Shown one piece after another: positions 36,440-46,700 of a DNA stretch of 64,000 nucleotides. A program made the position numbers and the translations under genes. Source of the stretch: Rhynochetos jubatus (taxonomy: Eukaryota > Chordata > Aves > Eurypygiformes > Rhynochetidae); contig CM050648.1 in the NCBI GenBank assembly GCA_027574665.1, positions 67,535,363-67,599,362 of the forward strand. Reading direction: 5' to 3'. The notes beneath the pieces are model-generated. The model had not been told where the DNA came from and made no database searches. It saw only the letters and a list, made by a program, of their open reading frames with translations. How positions within the stretch are numbered: the stretch's first letter is position 1; each line of letters opens with the position of its first letter.

Positions 36440-36900
36440 TCCCTGCACTTGCCAACATCAGACTAGATAGCATTAAGAAGATGTAACGCACAATATGCAT
36501 GCTATGTATGCGAGTTACACAGGCATAAAGCTTTTTCCTTCCATTTTTTAATGCTTGACCATGTGTAGCTAAAAAGTTCTAACCTGTTGGGCATTGCAAG
36601 ATAGTATGCAAATAGGCCAGCTATTGACAAAGGACTACAGTAATTCACTTTTTTGTTAATCAGGGTGTGATTATCATTTGATTCTTTTGAACTCCATCCA
36701 GCTTGCTATTCTGTCTCAACATCAAGCAGGTGTTTTGTTGTTGCCAGGCCATGAACACAGCCCTGTGCCTGAGTCTTTCAAGTGTGCTAGCTGTGCAGAT
36801 GAATTTTGCCTGCAAACTTTCCTCAGGCAATGAACTGACTAGTGCAACATGCTCACAGCAATGTTAATCTAGCTCAGGGACATGCACTGCACATGAAAGA
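36440..36900. other. possible conserved noncoding element / enhancer-like block
   Basis: A repeat-free 460-bp segment with balanced composition and closely spaced transcription-factor-like words. These include a perfect POU octamer ATGCAAAT at 36,606-36,613, ACAAAGG (HMG-box/TCF-like) at 36,627-36,633, TAATTC at 36,641, GTTAATCAG across 36,655-36,663 and TGATTATCA at 36,668-36,676. Such clustering is typical of developmental enhancers but also arises by chance in AT-rich DNA. No reading frame of note crosses it. Confidence 0.28.
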
Positions 36901-36946
36901 CTATTTTTACCCTAATTTTTAATTGATATATTTTGCCCACTGCAAT

Positions 36947-37026
36947 TTTCCTCTTTCTCTCTCATTCTCTCTCTCCCTCTCTCTCTCGCTCTGTCTTTAT
37001 ATCTATCTACTTTTTTTTTTTTTTTT
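36947..37026. repeat. (CT)n tract followed by T16
   Basis: About 50 bases of CT/CTCT repeats with a few other bases, then ATATCTATCTAC and a T16 run at 37,011-37,026. Simple low-complexity sequence. Confidence 0.9.
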
Positions 37027-37975
37027 GAGGCAGCAAATGGATTGGAGTGAAATGAAACTACAGTAGCTAGCGGATACAAAGCAGAAACAAGGGTGAAGTT
37101 AAATAAAATATGAGAGGGTGGATGCTCAGCAAAGAATTCACCTTTGATTTTAAAGATTAGATAAATTGGAAAAGTAATAATCAGTAAATTGAAAAGTGGT
37201 GACCATTATGCATTAGCATTGTGACTAGCATAACAAATCTCTTTTATTTATTTATACTTTCAGGATGGTACAATGTTTTATATTATACAATAGCTTAGAA
37301 TGTCTTCTGGAAAGGGGTCACAATGATACATTTTAGCTCTGCAAACCTAGTAAGAAATATTTCTAATGTAATATGATTCAATGATATTCAACACAAACTC
37401 TTTTGAATATCAGAATCTTGTTCAGAACACGCCTTTTAAATGTAACTTGCTGTAACTGATAAACATTTGATTAATCTACTTCTATACTGTGTATTGGCCT
37501 TAGCTTTTATGCACCGACTATTAAGTCTGGTTGTTAATCTTTAATTGAAAATGTATATTTATATGTATTATTATTTTACCACTGTGAATCTAAAGCATCG
37601 TCTCAAATAAAAATGTAACCAGCTGCATGCTGCCTACATAACATCCACCCTCCTAATTTTTATTATACTGTATTCCAAACTCTCATAAAACAAAAATCTA
37701 AAATGTTATTTGATTAAAGAGTTAGGAAAAATCAGGAACATAGTTTCAGAGCTGTTTATTGTACTGTTCATGAGCTGGGGATTTTCAATCTCTCCTCTAT
37801 ATCTACATAGGAAATATTTAATAGGGAAAATATAGCTTAGATTGTCTGCTCTGTCATTCACTCTTAGATAGCCAGAACTGTGTTCTTTGTCTTCCCTTTG
37901 CACAGTAAAATATGGAGCTTTGTCTCCTCTTCTGCTTCCTTGAAAATGAAATTTGTCCCAGAAGTTCTTGTTCAT

Positions 37976-38251
37976 CCCATCCTCCCTTGACCTGCTGGCC
38001 ACACTTGTCCTGGTACAGCCCAGGATACGGTTGGCTTTCTGGGCTGCCAGCGCACACAGCCAGCTCATGTTCATCTTTTGATCCACCAGTACCCACAAAT
38101 CCTTCCCCTCATGACTGCTTTCTATCCGTTCTCCACCCATCCTGTACTTGTGCTTGGGATTGCCCCGACCTAGGTGCAGGACCTTGCACTTGGCCTTGCT
38201 AAACTTCATGAGGTTGGAACAGGCCCACCTCTCCAGCCTGTCAAGGTCCCT
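37976..38251 (-). mobile_element. CR1 LINE internal fragment (ORF2 C-terminal region), minus strand
   Basis: The minus strand starting at 38,209 translates as CR1 ORF2 without a stop for about 76 codons. It opens MKFSKAKCKVLHLGRGNPKH, then LVDQKMNMSWLCALAAQKAN and RILGCTRTSVASRSRE, all standard for the C-terminal quarter of CR1 ORF2. The match stops abruptly near 37,976, beyond which the frame continues through non-CR1 sequence. At the other side, plus-strand homology continues to CCTGTCAAGGTCCCT at 38,251 and then breaks. The fragment therefore lacks both its true 3' end and everything upstream. It is relatively young compared with the LINE relics at 34 and 55 kb. Confidence 0.95.
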
Positions 38252-38267
38252 AGATCAAGATCAAGGT

Positions 38268-38361
38268 CAAGACCATCTAGTTCCAACCTCCCTGCCATGG
38301 GAAGGGACACCCTCCACTAGACCATGTTGCTCAAAGCCTCATCCAGCCTGGCATTGAAGAC
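38268..38361 (-). mobile_element. CR1 LINE 3'-UTR fragment, minus strand
   Basis: GACCATCTAGTTCCAACCTC, CCTGCCATGGGAAGGGACAC and TTGCTCAAAGCCTCATCCAG are the reverse complement of a CR1 3' tail, missing its last 35-40 bases. In an intact minus-strand CR1 this segment would lie to the left of the ORF2 piece at 37,976-38,251, but here it lies to the right. It is therefore a second copy or a rearranged part of the first. A 16-base link made of GATCAAG-like units joins them. Confidence 0.93.
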
Positions 38362-40559
38362 AGTCAGGGAAAATCAAACTAATTTATGGGGAGAATGAAC
38401 AAGGGAAAAGGAAGATGTGTGATATAGAAGATGTGTGATATGGGAGAGAAAAACAGTGGAACTGAAGTGATAGCAAGACAGGAGGGTGCTATTCCAAAGA
38501 GGAATGATTAAGCATGAACAGGGAAAAAAATACCCATATATATTTTTAAGCTCGAGAAACTGAACTTTCAGAACTTTCAGACATTGTTACAAGCAGGTGT
38601 TAAATGTCTGGGGAAGAAGTATTTGCTGGTGTGGTTTTTCAGTGTCCCAAAAGCCATATCACTAGACCAAAGTGGTCATTAAATTCTTCACTATTCCATG
38701 TGTGTATCAACATTACAAATATATGTCAACATATTTGCTGTTTATTGCTTATATATTTTAAGATATAATCCTTCCATTTTTGAGACTAATGCAATGTTTA
38801 TGACCTTCTCATGTACTTTGGGAATGGTTAATTTCAGAATAATTTGAGACCTTATTTATTAAAATCAGAGTGAGAATCAGAAAGGAAACAAAACCAATGT
38901 GATGTAGACTCATACAATGATACTATTTAGATGATATTTCAAATACCTTGCACAATTAGTTAACTCATAATATTGATTTTCACATCACATAAATTAATAT
39001 ACATTATAGAATGTTGTCTGTGTTCAAGTTACAGTATTTTCATAAAGGTGACTATCACTTGGTCAGTGAATTGAGAAAATTCACTCAGTATCCACCACTG
39101 CTCATATAAATAATTTGCTCTCAACTGAATTAATTTTAGGTGATTTTCATTTTAAGAAATCTAGCCCATTTCATGAATCTCAAGTATAGTATAGGTTTAG
39201 ATAAAGTGAACTGTTCCTAGATGCAAACATCACCAAAGACATATACTCACAGTTTCAGGACTGACATTCCTAACCAGTGAACCAAACTGTTGTTTGGTTG
39301 TAAGGGCAGATATACTTGGACGTTAGTTTTACAGTCATGCAGTTTGGGTGGCAACACTGGTGAAGGCATCCCTATCCCCATTTTCCTTGCAGTGTGCCGA
39401 TACTGCAGGTAGTAGTGCAAACTGGTTCAAAATACAAAGTGTTCAAAAACCCCACCCTTTTTATATATTTTGGTTTTGCTTGCTTTGTGTTGCTTTTTAC
39501 ATAGATCGGGTCACTAATCTGCTGCACCGTGGAATCACGTCTCAAAAGTGGGAGCGTACAAATAAGCTTCCTCATCCCATTCAAGTGTTGCGGCCTTGGG
39601 TTTCTGTTGGAGCTGTGCCATAACATCCTGTTTTATGATGCAGCTAATCTGATCTGACAGTTAACTGCCACCAGACAGAGCCACTTTCCCTCTTCCTTGC
39701 TTTCTTCCTGGTCCTGGCCATGTGCACCTACCTCTCTTCCTGCTCTGGTAGTGGTGCTCATCCGACCCCCCCAGAGGGATGGCTCTGTGGAATAAACTGA
39801 CAGAAAACTATGCCTTCTGCTTTTTTGGCATCCTGTCTGCCCCCGAGACTGGCTCAGTGGAGGTCCAGACGAGAACCAGTGCCCACTGGGGAAAGGTAGA
39901 GGTAAGGAGCAGGGGATGCAGAGAGCTGCCCATGGTCAGAAGTGCATCCCAGGTTCCCCCCTCTGTACCTACACCCTCCTGTAAAGCCACACAGCAAATC
40001 AGTGGTACCACTGCTGACCTCCAGGTAGCTGTTTTATAGTGCTGACTATTTATGCAGTTATTTAAAAATAAAATAAAACCACCCATAAGAAAAGGCAGAA
40101 GAAGAACACAGGTATGAGCTGTCAACAGCAAATCAGTCCCAACATGGATTTAAGGCTATGGTAAGATATAAGCAGGCTGTTGTATTCCCTATAATCTTAG
40201 ATATTAAAAGCATATTATAATTATTATAAGCACTTTAATTTTATAAGTGTACATTATTGGGTTTTATCAAGCCTCTCAATGAAAATAGGTGACTTGCAAT
40301 GTTTCTAGACTGCCACAAAATATATTTCAAAAAATGACAAACAAACATTTAGGCCTATTAAGAACTTCTCACACAAGTGAAATATCTCTATTTCCATGGA
40401 CTATGATGTCCTATGGATTGAGCCCTAGTTCCATCAGCCTCAGCATGGATTTGCTCATTGTGAGTTTTCATCCAAAGGATTTTTCTGGGGGAAGGCTAAG
40501 GTGAAATAAAACAGCCCTCGACATGGAATAGTTTCTCATGCTGTGTGTAATTCACACAG
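38362..40559. other. unique noncoding sequence
   Basis: Mostly AT-rich and featureless. It includes a 16-bp tandem duplication (listed) and a direct repeat GAACTTTCA near 38,562-38,579. A less AT-rich stretch at about 39,560-40,030 has overlapping open frames on both strands (91, 84, 86 and 107 codons) but no recognisable protein, and I would not call an exon there. Confidence 0.6.
38411..38442. repeat. 16-bp tandem duplication, two copies
   Basis: GAAGATGTGTGATATA is followed directly by GAAGATGTGTGATATG. The single mismatch shows a recent or little-diverged local duplication next to the CR1 pieces. Confidence 0.9.
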
Positions 40560-40640
40560 ATTCATAGAGTCGTAGGGGTTGGAAAGGACCTCTAGAGATC
40601 ATCTAGTCCAAGCTCCCTGCCAGACAAGGACCACCTAGAG
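40560..40640 (-). mobile_element. CR1 LINE 3'-end fragment, minus strand
   Basis: The plus strand reads ATTCATAGAGTCGTAGGGGT, GGAAAGGACCTCTAGAGATC and ATCTAGTCCAAGCTCCCTGC, then CAAGGACCACCTAGAG. This is the reverse complement of the CR1 3' end of the 'cctctagagatcatctagtcc' subtype, the same subtype as the 18.2-kb scrap. Homology ends near 40,640. Confidence 0.94.
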
Positions 40641-42544
40641 TATTGCTCTTGGCCAAACTCCTCTCTGCTTTTCTTTTGTGAAAAGGCAAAATGTTAAGCA
40701 AATAGTCCCGGGTGAAAGGATGTATAAAGTGTATTGAGTACAAATGCATCACTAAAACCACTCTTTCAACCATTACATAGGGTTCTGCTTTGGCCTGCCT
40801 TGCCTTGTGCTCTGCGGACTCCTGTGCCTGCAGAGGTTTCTTGATCAACACTGAGAACTTCTGAACAAAAGCTCAACACAGGTTTACTCAAACACAATCC
40901 AAGTTAGAGGAATACACTGCTTTTTCTTTATTCAGAAACAGGTTTTTATGCAACTGCAGTAAGGAATACTATAAGGAATACAAACTGAGGTCTAACCCCC
41001 ATTTGGCAGATTATTTTTGTAGCAGTTAGTCTGGAGAGTCTATTGGGTTTTATTCATTCTATCTCTGTGATACTTGTAAGTTACTCGCAGTGTTCTGTGT
41101 CACAGAACAATTGGCTTAAATCCTAGGTCAGGAAAGCAAGGGTTTTCAGACTTTTTCAAGGAAATGAAAAGGATTTGCAAACTGAGATAATCTGGTAGTG
41201 ATCTTCATCCAACAGGTGTAGGAGATGAATGAAGCTGAGTTGTTACTGATATCTAAACAAACACTGAGTATATATATCTATTTGTATAAACAATGAGTGA
41301 CTGAGAAATGCAGTTTGCTAAATGGATGTTAATAATGTTAGCTGGAAAGGCTTTCATCATAATAAATTTCCCAGATTTAATTGTATAAGTCTCACTGTGT
41401 TCACTTCTATAACCAGGATCATTAAGAAGCACTGGAGAATAACAATAATACTAATAACAAAACCAACAACAATAATATCATAAAAATATATCTCATTGTC
41501 ATTAATGGATTTCTGAAATGGGTACTGGAAAATTCTGAAGGTTATTTTCATTATCATATGTTGCTATAATAGTAAACCAGATTTTCTGGTGTTTTATATT
41601 CAAGACAAAAAAAAGGAGATGGTAAATGGTAAGGATAAGGAAAAAAGAAAAGAAGCAGAGAAAACAAAAGGGGTAAGGATAGGGAAAAAAAAAAAAAAGA
41701 AGCAGAGAAAACAAACGAGGAAAGGAAAGAGGAAAAGGACACCACCCCAAAAAGAGTTGTACATCAGTACCAAATTAAAGAATACCTGGTTTAGTATACA
41801 ACCAGATGTACATTTCCAGTAGTGCAAGGCCCTCAGAATCTCATGCGGTAATGTTCATCATGAAGAGCTCTCTACATAATAATTTAGAAACTGGATTAAA
41901 GTTTATCTGTGTTCATTATCTTTTACTATTAATTCTTTTTAAGGACACTAAATATAGCACTTTTACACACACACACGTATAAATATGATTTTATATACAT
42001 ATTGATTACTTTTTACGTATATGCAGCATGCAAATTATTCATTATCGAGTTTTAATACAACACAGCCGTATGAGAATGACCCTATTCTTCACAACACATT
42101 TTGTATGGCTTCTTCATATTTTGCACATCTGGGATAAGCAGAGTGGGCAGGAACTGGAAAGCTCTTTGCATTTCTATCATCTTAAACATAATAATTTTAA
42201 AGTATTTATTAATTACTGAACTTTCTTACATAGCAATATTTCTAAACCACATTTACTTAGTAAAGATTTAGAAATACAATCATATTAGTGTTCAGCTGTG
42301 GTTAGCAAGCATTCGTATTTTTCTAAACAATAGGTGACGTGCATGATGGGAAAACAAATATTAGCATATCTAGGCTGAACATGGCTTGTAGACTCCCTGG
42401 TGAGCAGTGCTTCTACAGCCAAGGATTATTCACACCATATACAATTAAGTTTTCCTTTAAGACTGATTCTTTTATACTGCAGATAAAAATGGGAACTAGA
42501 CGGTCTTCTAAAGAAATATTCACATATCTTTAATAAAAAGAATG
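40641..42544. other. unique noncoding sequence with simple repeats
   Basis: No gene or transposon recognised. An (AAT/AAC)n stretch lies at 41,440-41,478, and an A/G-rich tandem duplication at 41,629-41,720 (listed). Frames across the purine tract are artefacts. Confidence 0.6.
41629..41720. repeat. A/G-rich tandem duplication (~45-bp unit, two copies)
   Basis: Copy 1 (about 41,629-41,672) and copy 2 (about 41,673-41,720) share the order TAAGGATA, GG plus an A run, GAAGCAGAGAAAACAAA, then AGG/CGAGG. The second copy has a longer A run. The plus strand is almost pure purine. It is a local slippage or unequal-exchange product. Confidence 0.85.
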
Positions 42545-43760
42545 TAGTTCGTCTCTCGCAGGCCAGCCAAACTTAGGGAGTTTTATTTTATCTAGGAATG
42601 TCTAAGAGCCAAATTTGGTATACAGTTTGACCTCTTTGATTGTATTTTGAGGTTGTTATTGTACTTTGCTGTCGGCTCTTTAATTAATCTTGCCGGGTCC
42701 GTAATATCATTGGAGCAGAAATAATTGCTTAAATATAAAAGGACCTGTTAAGACAGCCACATGGGAAACAGTGAAGTGGTGAAAGAGTGCACTTCTAAGA
42801 TTTCCTTATTGACTGTTTAGTAAATAAATCGTATGTTTTAATTGCTCTGTCAGAAGGATCCTTCAATGAGGGAAAGGTGACTGGAGCTGAATATGGGAAC
42901 ACCACAGGACAGCTGTTTGGTCTGGCAAAGGGCTCTGTGCACTTGTACTATATATCCAGAGCGACCTTTCAGATTCCATGTACATAGTAACAATTAAAAG
43001 TACACAATGACTTGACAATGTTCACTGTGACAGACTGCAGGTTGGCTGCTTCCCATAACAGCCTCCCAGGCAGAGAGGAACAAAGAGCCCGGGCCCATCT
43101 GTACGCTGCTCTGAATGCCTCATGTTCCAGAGAGCGCGCTTTGTTTCTCCAAACGCCCCAGGAAGCTCTTCAACAAACAAAACTCAGAGGTCCAGAGGAG
43201 CCCAGTCAGGACATTAATATGATAATGAATTCCGGATTACCCTGACAGACGTGACAAAGAAATAGATCCTTTTGATAATAAGTTATCGGGTTGATTAGGC
43301 GGAATTTGTCTGACTCCACGACTGTTGAGGGTATTTCAACAAAGTCAACAAACCCATGCATGACATCGCTTCTGTTACCCTGTCTCCCTTGACTGGTTGC
43401 TTTTTGGCAAGTTCTGACCCATGCCACTGACTTACGGCCTCTTCTGCTGCAGTGAAAATGCTGCTACCTGTCTGGGAAGTTACTGTAAAAGTAGCAGCAC
43501 CTCTGCTGTTGAATGAAACAAAGGAAGGTGCCTGCTCGTTGCAGAAGAAAAATTGCGGTTAATTCAGAGGTATGACTTTTCAGCTAATGTTCCTAGGGTG
43601 AATTAGCTCACTAGACTTTGTAAGATTAATTTCCAGTCATCCCACCCAACAAGGTAAAACATTTTCCTGTCTGGCCCATCAAAATTTATCTCATTCTAAT
43701 TAAAATTGTACTTACTGTTGATCAGTGCCAATGGGACATTAGGTGAAACTTTCTGAGTTA
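42545..43760. other. candidate conserved noncoding block (enhancer-like)
   Basis: The best candidate in the window for constrained noncoding DNA. Over 1.2 kb there is no repeat, the composition is balanced, and CpG sites appear in AT contexts where decay would normally remove them (for example TTGCCGGGTCCGTAATATC at about 42,692, GAGAGCGCGCTTTG at about 43,131, TTATCGGGTTGATTAGGCGG at about 43,283). Paired homeodomain-like and HMG-box-like words are dense: TTTAATTAATC at about 42,680, TTAATATGATAATGAATTCC near 43,215, GACAAAG at about 43,253. A 77-codon frame (43,012-43,245) has no family resemblance and no splice context. The edges are approximate. A block of this kind would fit a developmental regulatory desert, but only alignment with other birds or reptiles can show it. 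Confidence 0.35.
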
Positions 43761-46700
43761 AAATATTGCTGCTTGATTCATACAGTTCAAGGAAATCGCA
43801 TGATACTTCCACAATTTTCAGAAGTGGTGTACGCTGCAGCTCCTTGTGACTTCAGCAGAGGTTGTCAGAGCGTTTGGAAAGGTACTTATACTTTTTGTCT
43901 TACTATTGATTTCCGTGGTAATTATTATGTCTCCTTGGCTGGATTCTCCAAAAGGCTCAAAGGTAAACTTTTGTCGGTCCACAAAAGCTCAGCAGCAGAA
44001 AGACATCAACTGGCTACAGATACAGTAAATGGCTAAGGTCACACAAAGTACCAAAATCGGGTGGCACCAGCCATCTGCAGTTAACAGCTATTATATAAAC
44101 ATAAAGGAATGTGCCCTGTGTTCTGAGTGATGGAAAAAAATTGGTCATTAGCCACTGGGGAATGCCTGATTCCCCCCACAGCTTTCCAGCTGCGATCCAA
44201 GTGTGTTTAAATAAAAATTTAGCACACTTAACAAGAAGTTTGATAGAGTGTTAACAATCCTCAACTTCACATTGAGCTGTTAACCAACAAAGTAGTCATT
44301 AAATGCTGGTAATGACTGCGTTTCTTGGGATTATTGCTTAATTATAAACTCGATAGAGTGGGTCCTGCCTTCTGACTTGGGGGACATTTTCCATTGCAGA
44401 GTTTTAACTACAAACTTTTCTTAATATACCACCTCAGTTATAAATCCTTGAATATAAACTATGGCAAGAATACTACCTTTAAAAACAGTTATTTGTACAA
44501 TTCATGATTATGTTCAAACCATAACAGATCTTAGATTCACCTCAGACAGTGGACCAAGGTGCAAAGCTCAACTACTAGTAACAAATGATTTCTCAGGGAA
44601 TATGGCTTTCCTGTAGAATAAAATAAGCATTTCTGAAAAGGAATTCAGCATTCTGAATGACTGGAAGGAACCTAGAGTATAGGTAGCACTTCATTTCAAA
44701 AAACCACCATGAAAGTAATGTTAAACTGCAATAAATATTTTATCTCTTATTCTTTCACAAGCAACTAAATACTGTTTAAGGTGTAAAAGAAATTGTTTCA
44801 GCAGCCATGACCTTGAAAGTTCCCTAAGTATTGATGCCTCCTGTGTCTCAACATTTAATTGTTACTTCCCAAAATCTGCAGATACCATGTCCTTACGTAT
44901 ACAGTTATAGAAAGGTATTCAGGAAATTTTCTCCCTTGCACTGCCATCTGAGCATCTAAATTTATATTATCCAAATCCACAAGGAAAGAAAAGGGGTGCA
45001 AAGTGTCATAGAGACACCTATTTCAAATCCCAGCACATGAGGTGGTCATGTACAGACACAAGGAGTCTAGGGAGAAAGACAGTCCTATTTTTCTTTCTTT
45101 GTTGGTTCCCTGTGTAATTCAAGTCATCCTATACCACAATTTATACAGAATCTGTTATAAAAACCATTAAGTAGCTGGGTTTTGAATGTATGAGTATACT
45201 GAATATATTCCTTTTTTCCATAAAAAAGGCTTAAAATATTTAACATTAAATTAAAATTCTTAAAACTCCTTGGCCCCTTAAGGACACTTAATATTTTCAA
45301 GCAGGGAGGCAGTTGGTGGAAAAAAAAAAAAATTTCATCCTTTAAATTGAATCTTGTTCACAAAATACTGAGTCTTATAATGCTAAGTAGCTAAGCAAAC
45401 TAATACATCTTTCGTCTTTTTCAGACTGTTCTTTTAGGTATTAAACGAGAAAATCAAACAAGATTCTGTCTTTAGAAGCTATTAGATCAAACATTCTTTG
45501 AAAAGAATAATATATAGAATATATTTATTTGTACAAAACTTTAACTGAAAGTTGCACTGATAGATAGTTTCACAACTAATTTGTCTACAGAATGGCATTT
45601 AAGTATTTTCAGAATTGTTTAGAAGATGGTTAAAATAGTGGTTATTTCAGGTTATTGTATTATTTAACTAATGAATGACAACCATAAACAAAATAAGCAT
45701 CCTTTACCATGACAAATTATATAGCTGGAAAATATGGAGACTTGGAGCATGCAAGTGTTTTTAGTTTTTGCAATTTTTTTTCCAATTATTTCCAGTAAAT
45801 GAATGGAGGAATTGGTTTTTTTGGAATCTGAGAGAGAGACAAGTATCTTCACATGGGTAAATCCTGTTCTTTCGTCATTCTAAAACTCAGGCTTGTGTCC
45901 ACAGTGGCTTGTTGGCTCAGTTCATCAGAAAGCCTGCAGCAATTCCCTGAGCCCTCATTTGTAGACATCACTTTGGCAGTGGAACAATGCAGCAGATTCT
46001 CATTCTAGGGATTATGATACTATATATAAAGAAAACATAAAAAGATTTACATATATTTCATGTAATTTCCCTCATTATATTTTAAGCATGAAGAGGACTT
46101 TTGAGTCTTTTAATTGGTAGGGGTGTCACAAAATATTTTTAAATATTCATCATTTGTATCACATCATTTTATTTTCAAAGATAGTATGTGCCTCGTATAT
46201 CACATCAGATAGATGACCCAGCACCTGTAGTCTGGGGAAAATGGATAAAAGGGCAGCTGTTTTTCTGGGGCTAAATCGTTCGTCTGACTGAATGACTGAG
46301 GTAGCATGTATATTTTCCCAGCTCCACCCCATGGTTTGCATGCACACTGTACATGGATTATGGCCTAGAGGAGAAGTGCAGTAGTTGTTGTCTGGTGTTC
46401 TGTCATCACGAACAAGAGGGAACAGTGGGAATGAAACCTTACCTCTGCAATTTGTGGACCAGGCATGAATGAGGAATTATTGTCCACCATTCATGGGCTT
46501 GCAACTTCCTATGTTCCTACACCTTTCCAGGTGTTTCATAATAATAGAGGGGGAACCGTGCCGTTGAGCAATGTCTCTAATGTCATACCTTCATGATCAC
46601 GAAGGTCTATGCTTTACCAGACAAATGTTCTCATGCTGTTCTCTAGATGAGAAGTAAGCACACAATCACAGAGCACATCATTTAACGTGGGCACTTCCTG

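Larger units (their letters stand above)
35761..37975. other. unique noncoding sequence
   Basis: No gene or recognisable transposon apart from the candidate conserved block (36,440-36,900) and the CT/T tract listed separately. A 78-codon plus frame (35,841-36,077) is AT-driven and unrecognised. The stretch 37,706-37,975 forms the tail of an open minus-strand frame that runs on from the neighbouring CR1, but it is not CR1 sequence. Confidence 0.6.

Noticed and set aside
37706..38209. 167-codon minus-strand frame
   Set aside because: The first 76 codons are CR1 ORF2; the rest is read-through into unrelated sequence. It is a transposon remnant, not a host gene.
43012..43245. 77-codon frame in the conserved-looking block considered as an exon
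   Set aside because: No domain, no flanking splice signals I can trust; the block looks regulatory rather than coding.
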